From: Nageia nagi
Lineage: Eukaryota; Pinophyta
NCBI GenBank assembly: GCA_050084985.1
Contig: JBITNC010000001.1
Coordinates: 90,706,001-90,770,000, forward strand
Length of the DNA: 64,000 nt
Direction: 5' to 3'
Position numbers and translations under genes: made by a program. This document shows, piece after piece, positions 58,560 to 64,000 of the stretch (position 1 is its first letter; every line of letters starts with the position of its first letter). The notes under the pieces are model-generated. The model saw only the letters and a list, made by a program, of their open reading frames with translations. It was not told the origin of the DNA and ran no database searches.

Positions 58560-60135
58560 AATGTGTTTATATGTGTTTTGGGACACCTAAGGTGTTGGCC
58601 TAAATGAACTAAATACACATAAACATTTAAGCATGTAGTATTTAAGCTTTTTAAATGAAATAAACATACATGAATAACAAGAAATAAGGAAATATGATAG
58701 TGCAATAACAAAAATATGAATTATGTTGACATCAAGATACAAAAAAAATGCACACACTAAAGAGATGGAATCAAGTGTAAGATAAATACTTGTGTGTCCT
58801 TACATGTGTTGAAGTCAAATCTATGTAGGAAACACTTATCAAGAAGAGATGATCTTGGTGTGTGAACCCTATGGCTAATAATAGAAAGGATCCCAACATC
58901 AATGTTAGGTATCAAGAGTTTAGCATGGGTGCTAGCATTCTAAGGGAATGAGGTTCGCTAATAAGGATTGATAAAAATATATGTGTTGACAAGTTGAACC
59001 AAGCATATGATCGCAAAGATGAATGAGAGATATTTTCTTGAGTCATAACAAGAGTCCAATCTTAATGGGAAATATTTAGACTCACCCAAGTGTAGGATAA
59101 TAGCTATTAAGATTTAATTGTGACATGCTTTTCCTAGGTTAGAGATACTTACATTTATACTAGGCATGATATCACCATTTGACCCCTTGTAAGAAGGTTA
59201 AGGTCATCCTAGTGTACCTAACATAAAAATAAGAAGACAACCTACAAAAAATGTGATAATAAGATAAAATATGACTAAAATGTGATAAAGTATGATTAAA
59301 CATGTATGTAATGTTATACCTAAGTGGGACCATGTTAGGGGGACTACTTTTAGGTGTCAATAGATGCCCCCCTTTGCAAGTATAATGAGAATGGATTTTG
59401 AAATGAAAATATGCTTGCAAAGAAAGTAAAAGGTAAAGAGAAGAAAAAATTTATACTTCTTTAGTTTAGGCATATAACTATCCAAATCATTAAGGAATGA
59501 TGATATATATTACCCCCTCTTTGCCTTGGTTGTGAGATGTAATGGAATGCATGAAGTAGAATCAACCAAGAGCAAAGACTAACCTAAAAATGATAGAGAT
59601 ATACAACTTCCAAGCATATATGTGATGGTTAACTCATAAAAGATATAGTGATGATAGCAAAGTAAATCATTATAAATGATATAGTAGTAATGAAGCAAGG
59701 ATGAAATTAATATAAGATGCATACATCATCTTGAAAGCACCAAATACAAAAATACTCAATATTTAATTTTTAGATGCATACATACAAGATCCTGATAAAG
59801 GTGTGTTCACATCATCATGGGGTACATGCCCTATTCCTAAATGGAACACATGTAATCAGAACCATATATGTCAACATCATCATGGGGTATATGGCCCATT
59901 CCTAGATGCAACATATGAATCATTAAGAACTATTATGGTGATGGTTAATTGAGACCTAACCAATAAAGGTGACCCCAAGATAAATGTCATACATCGTCAT
60001 GAGGTACATGCCTCATTTATCATTTTCATGAGGTACATGCCCCATTATTAGATGTGATAAAAAGGTGATGGTTATTTTAGACCCAACCAATAAAGGTGAC
60101 TCAAAGATGATTGGTTTATTTTTTAACCATAATAT
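58560..60135 (-). mobile_element. 3' end of a Tat-like gypsy element (LTR plus 3' UTR)
   Basis: On the minus strand, CTTGCAAAGGGGGGCATC (about 59364-59381) is followed by TATTGACACC, matching the polypurine tract and TGTTGACACC-type LTR start of Tat-like elements, with one G-to-A change. The 3' LTR would run left to about 58560 (end not fixed). To the right, 59440-60130 repeats the sequence at 3620-3935 and 10984-11480, including the recurring CATCATG(A/G)GGTACATGCCCC motif. Thus two copies of one family are in the window, both on the minus strand. Confidence 0.6.
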
Positions 60136-61519
60136 GATTGAATGCATAGTATAAATAAGGATAGAACTACTTCCTATATCTTACCCTTTATTATGATTTG
60201 TGCTAAATTGACATGATTTATGCCTTTGTATCCCAACATTTGTGATAGCTTCAACATTGACACTAGATTAGGAGTATTGTATGTTGATGTTGTTGCATGT
60301 ATTATATTTGATATGCTTTATATATGTGATAATAATATTTTTATACTTGATAAAGCATTGAATATTATAATGAATGGGTCTAACCCAATCATGAACATGT
60401 AGAGAATGCATCATTATTTGATTGGATGTGCATTAATTCCTATGAAGAATCTTATTCTCCAATACATGTTAGTCCTATTAGTATTTTGACCACATTTAGC
60501 TAGAGGTTTCATGATGTCCAAGGTATGGTGCTAGATGTAAAGGAAAGAAAGTGCAAACACTGGTGATCAATGCAAACATGGACATGAGCATGGATGATAG
60601 GATTCCTAAGGCAATAGGCATCCAAATTTTGGGTAAAGGGCCATGGTTTCTAATATATTGAAAAAGATCATGATTCAATAGATATAGGGGCACAATGTGG
60701 CCATCATTTATTAGTTATCTCATAAAATATATCTTTCTTTATTTAAATAGGCCAAATTGTTGGTTTATTTTTATATGCACTATTTTATGTTTGATCTCTG
60801 GTCTAGGATAAGGAGCATGTTCATTATGGAGAGATTGGTGGCTTTATAGAAGGTTTGAGTTGTTAATTAAGTATTTTGTATATGTATATCATTGGTTTAG
60901 GTTGATTTGGGCTAATTTTGGCAAAATTATAATCTACTTGATTTTGCATGATGAATATCATAGACAAAGATAACCATAGGGCATATTTCCTTTGCCACAA
61001 CCATGTATCTACCCATGTGGTGAGTATCTAGGACCCTTGTGCTATATTTTTTTATCTCAATTTGGAAAGGTTAGGTAGAAAATAGGAAACATTGTTATAT
61101 TACCCAAGGGTTAGCGTTAGAAGGCTAGGGATTCCATGATTTTGAGTGTAGAGGTAGATTTTAGGTGTTGAAGTGTGTATTTAGGCTATAGTGGGGGTAA
61201 AGGAAATTTCCCCCCAAATTTCAAAAAAAAAGTCATAGGAAGCATAGTGCAGAAGTTAGTGTGAGCATCGATGCTAGCTTGGAAAATAGTTTGTCAGGCA
61301 TGGGAAAAATTATCCAAGCTGATGTGATATTAAATGTGTATTTTGGAAAATAAAATAAATTTTTTTCCATGATTTTAAATTACATTTCCAAGTGTACTTA
61401 TACATACCTTTGCTTGTTATGAATGCAATGTCATCAATTTCGCATGGACCTAGAGCCTATATCCAAAAGTTGGAAATGGTGTATATGTTGGCATGATAAG
61501 GTGATCGATGATGAGTTAG
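60136..61519. other. Unassigned stretch between the Tat 3' UTR and the mobile-domain ORF
   Basis: Short ORFs (for example 60220-60402 plus and 60693-60496 minus) have no motif. It may hold the promoter or first exon of the mobile-domain ORF, but I could not define one. Confidence 0.35.
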
Positions 61520-62236
61520 GAATGATTTGACATGTAGGTATGGGTTACCTATTGCATGCCCCTTTATGTACATGTGGATAAGGAGTTTCTCAAACCCTCA
61601 TAAAGGGGTGGTCAAAGAAGATCAATAACTTCCATTTACCTATTAGAGAGATCATCATTGTCCCTTAGGACATTCACAGGGTCTTACAGGTGCTTGTAAA
61701 AGGGAATCCCATGTATCTATAGGAGAGCATGATTGATGCATATTGCAAGGGTTATTCAAAGTGGTTGATAGGACTAAATAAGTATCATAAGGGTAAGAAG
61801 GGTGCTTACCTTCATCATGATTTCAAAGGTAATATTAAGAGGTTTAGGTAGGTGTAGTTGATCATGGTCATATGCATTGAAAGAATTATATATTAGGATA
61901 AAAATCATGAGGTATTGCTTCTTGGATTGGTACATGTGGTGTATCAAATCACTAAAGGTATAAGGTATGCATATGCTTAATATATCATCACCTAGATGTA
62001 TCATGATTTGTATAACTTCATCATGGTATAAAAGAGTAGTAAGAGGATTACATATTATTTTATGTTGCAATGTTGGGCATACAAGCATATCTAGGTAATT
62101 TGGCCAAGAAAGCTTCTAGTTCATAGTATATCGATTGAGCATCACACATGGTATAAATTTACATGGATGAGAAAGGTGACATGGGTCCACAAGAGTGTGG
62201 AGGCATATCAAAAAGTGATATATGAGTTGATGGATG

Positions 62237-62316
62237 GTAAGTGATTTATTACATAATTTTGGTTGATTTTAGTGATTTGGTTGAGCTAAACTCTAATATA
62301 CACTTTTTATTTGTAG
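62237..62316 (+). other. Intron 1 of the PMD pseudogene
   Basis: 80 bp, donor GGTAAGTG, acceptor TTATTTGTAG. Splicing joins the GAT-G...GA-GAG codons to give DGEV in frame with the following RPHASLPYWP. Confidence 0.7.
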
Positions 62317-62883
62317 GAGAGGTTATCTATAGGCCTCATGCAAGCTTACCATATTGGCCAAACAAGCTATGGGATGAATTGGTTTGATTAAGGACTCTTT
62401 ATTATTTACAAATAAGGAAAATATTTTTTGAATCCTCCAATATTGAGAGGGTTAGGAGATAATTTTGCAAAAGATAAGGTATTTCTACTGAATGCAAGTT
62501 TGTGGTGAGGATGAGTAGGTATAGGGAACATGACCCTAATTTGTTTGAGACTCCACCTAAGTGGGTACAAGAGTGCTTGGATCCTTAAGACCATGGTTTG
62601 GGGAGTGATACAAATGATGAGGGAATTGAGGTATCTAATGGGCTTCAATTTGAACAAGAGTACCTAACATGGTATGCTAGATAAAGACTCTATCCTTTAG
62701 GGTTATATAGATTGGAGAGGTTAGCAAAGGGAGAGGTAGATGAAGAGGAAGGTAAAGAGGAAGAAGAGGAGGAGTAGGTGGTGCATATGTAGGATGTGCC
62801 TCATTAAGAAGAGCAAGATGGTTGGGATGTGTCGAGTGGTATTCCTATTGTAGAGACTTGGAAACAAATTATAAGTGAATTGA

Positions 62884-63020
62884 GTAAGTATTTTACTCTT
62901 GTACCTACAAGTTAGTCCTTAAAAGAAATAATATGTAACTAACATGTATTCATTATTTTACTTTTATATATCAAATAAAATTTAACCTAGATTCTAACAA
63001 GGCCATAAGATAACATGCAG
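62884..63020 (+). other. Intron 2 of the PMD pseudogene
   Basis: 137 bp, donor GAGTAAGTA, acceptor AACATGCAG. Removing it keeps the frame from IISEL into KEIESLKEKMN of the coiled coil. Confidence 0.7.
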
Positions 63021-63370
63021 ACAAGGAGATAGAAAGCTTGAAGGAGAAAATGAACACAAGGGATGGTGAGCTAGATGGACTAAAGTTGAGGCTATTAGCA
63101 TTGGATCAAGTTGTAGAGATATTACAAAAGACATGTGAAGCTTCGAATGATAAAGACATTCTAGGGATGATGGACCTTATGTTGGAGCACAACAAGAAGA
63201 TTGAAGATCTTACAAATGAGAAGTTATACCTATAGACTTAGCTTATGGATTTGGAGGAGAAAAATGGGATAAAGAGGCCTCATTTGAGTAGGAAAACCTC
63301 TAGGTCCAAGAGTGTTAAGAGTACTAGGAGCCACCGTGATACTACAAGCAATGTTAGTATAGGAAGCTAG

Positions 63371-63605
63371 TGTATTGAGTTGTTGGTTGGTTGTAAAGAT
63401 ATTGGCTCATCTTTTTTTATTAATATATTCAAGTTGTGACCTTATTTTGTTAATGTTTAATGTATGGCTATGTGATTTTTCCTTTAAGTTGATGTGTTAT
63501 TTAAGTTTTCAATTTGAAAGTAATGTAATTAATGTTGATTTTTAACTAAATATTATTATGTAAGAGGCAAAGATGACATGGAATAGTGGTTACATAAAGG
63601 AACTT

Positions 63606-63642
<37 letters not shown>

Positions 63643-64000
63643 AATATATGATCCTAGTATGAGAACTAGTATTTTTGAGGGATAATGTGTTCAAGTTGTG
63701 TTTTAACTACTCATGGTTTGTAACATGACCATAGGAAATGAAGATGTTATCAAGCTAGGTGATTGGGAAATATAAGGCAAAAATGAACCCTAATGATAAA
63801 AATGAACCTAAGGAGAGATCCCAAAGGGACATAATGTTTAAAATAATGTAATAGTTAAGAAGTAACAAAAAATATGAACTATGTTAGAAAAGCTCCAAGG
63901 AACCTAGCATAGGCATTGGCATAAATGATGATAAATGACTCTAGCTATGGCCTCTTTATCACCAATTTGGTCCCCCCCAAATGTTTGGAAAAAAAATAAA
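63371..64000. other. 3' flank of the PMD pseudogene; nothing coding
   Basis: AT-rich, no ORF. Contains the microsatellite at 63608-63641. Confidence 0.5.
63608..63641. repeat. (TA)n microsatellite
   Basis: About 16 uninterrupted TA repeats. Confidence 0.97.

Larger units (their letters stand above)
61520..63370 (+). pseudogene. Plant mobile domain (PMD/MAIN-like) pseudogene with two introns
   Basis: The translation gives LLHAPLCTCG, then GVSQTLIKGWSKKINNFHLP, IREIIIVP, DIHRVLQVLVKGNPMYL and DAYCKGYSKWL (about 61530-61780). These are the blocks of the plant mobile domain (the ALVERWRPETHTFHLP-GE-TIT-LQDV-GLPV-G pattern of MAIN/MAIL proteins). Later blocks are LLLGLVHVVYQITKG, LQCWAYKH, VTWVHKSVEAYQKVIYELMD, EVIYRPHASLPYWP, FFESSNIERVRR, HDPNLFETPPKWVQECLDP and YLTWYAR. 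An acidic region follows, then a coiled coil (63038-63235). The stop at 63368-63370 follows a basic Ser-rich tail. Apparent introns 62237-62316 and 62884-63020 have GTAAG donors and AG acceptors and join in frame. I see no frameshift, only about twenty stops, nearly all TAG or TAA. Confidence 0.75.

Noticed and set aside
61774-62088. 104-codon minus-strand ORF
   Set aside because: Exactly antisense to the conserved plant mobile domain blocks, so it is a shadow frame.

Overview
This is intergenic, repeat-dominated plant nuclear DNA. I see no intact host gene, no tRNA or rRNA gene, no operon and no CRISPR array. It is AT-rich and gene-empty, and almost all recognisable coding sequence is decayed retrotransposon. 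The mix (Copia with initiator-Met-tRNA primer sites, a chromodomain Ty3/gypsy element, Tat/Ogre-like gypsy relics, an L1-type LINE and a plant mobile domain relic) points to a seed plant with a large, slowly purged genome. A gymnosperm is my best guess, but no feature proves it. One 100-N assembly gap lies at 12692-12791.

Layout. 1-3600: 3' part of a plus-strand LTR element (decayed coiled-coil ORF, two minisatellites, polypurine tract, start of an LTR). 3620-15000: a minus-strand Tat-like gypsy relic (3'-UTR repeats, integrase C-terminus, gag) that received two later insertions. The first is a complete, young 7.05-kb Copia element at 3936-10983 with perfect 5-bp target duplications. The second is a solo LTR at 14189-14687, also with perfect duplications. 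15795-21383: an old, full-length chromodomain gypsy element (minus). 23787-26230: a plus-strand gag relic with three zinc-knuckle remnants. 27921-35400: a plus-strand element with 1.26-kb LTRs and no recognisable polymerase. 35757-40235: a decayed SIRE-like Copia relic (minus). 41195-49723: a second, older Copia element (plus) of a family related to the first. 50520-52020: an unidentified decayed ORF (minus). 52200-57200: a LINE-1 element (minus). 58560-60135: 3' end of another Tat-like element (minus), followed on the opposite strand by a plant mobile domain pseudogene with two introns at 61520-63370.

How the parts relate. The two Copia elements and the solo LTR form one related group. They share primer-site layout, a 3-kb leader, a TATA box and a long hairpin near the LTR start. 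The younger element has lost protease and integrase, and it shares in-frame stop positions with the older copy. It therefore probably moved using proteins supplied in trans. The 3' UTRs of three LTR elements each hold a different minisatellite. The mobile-domain ORF lies antisense to the Tat-like element, the position known for additional antisense ORFs in that lineage. Stops throughout are mostly TAG and TAA at expected Gln codons, or at Trp, as methylcytosine deamination would produce.

All coordinates, translations and comparisons were made by eye. Boundaries marked approximate could shift by tens of bases.
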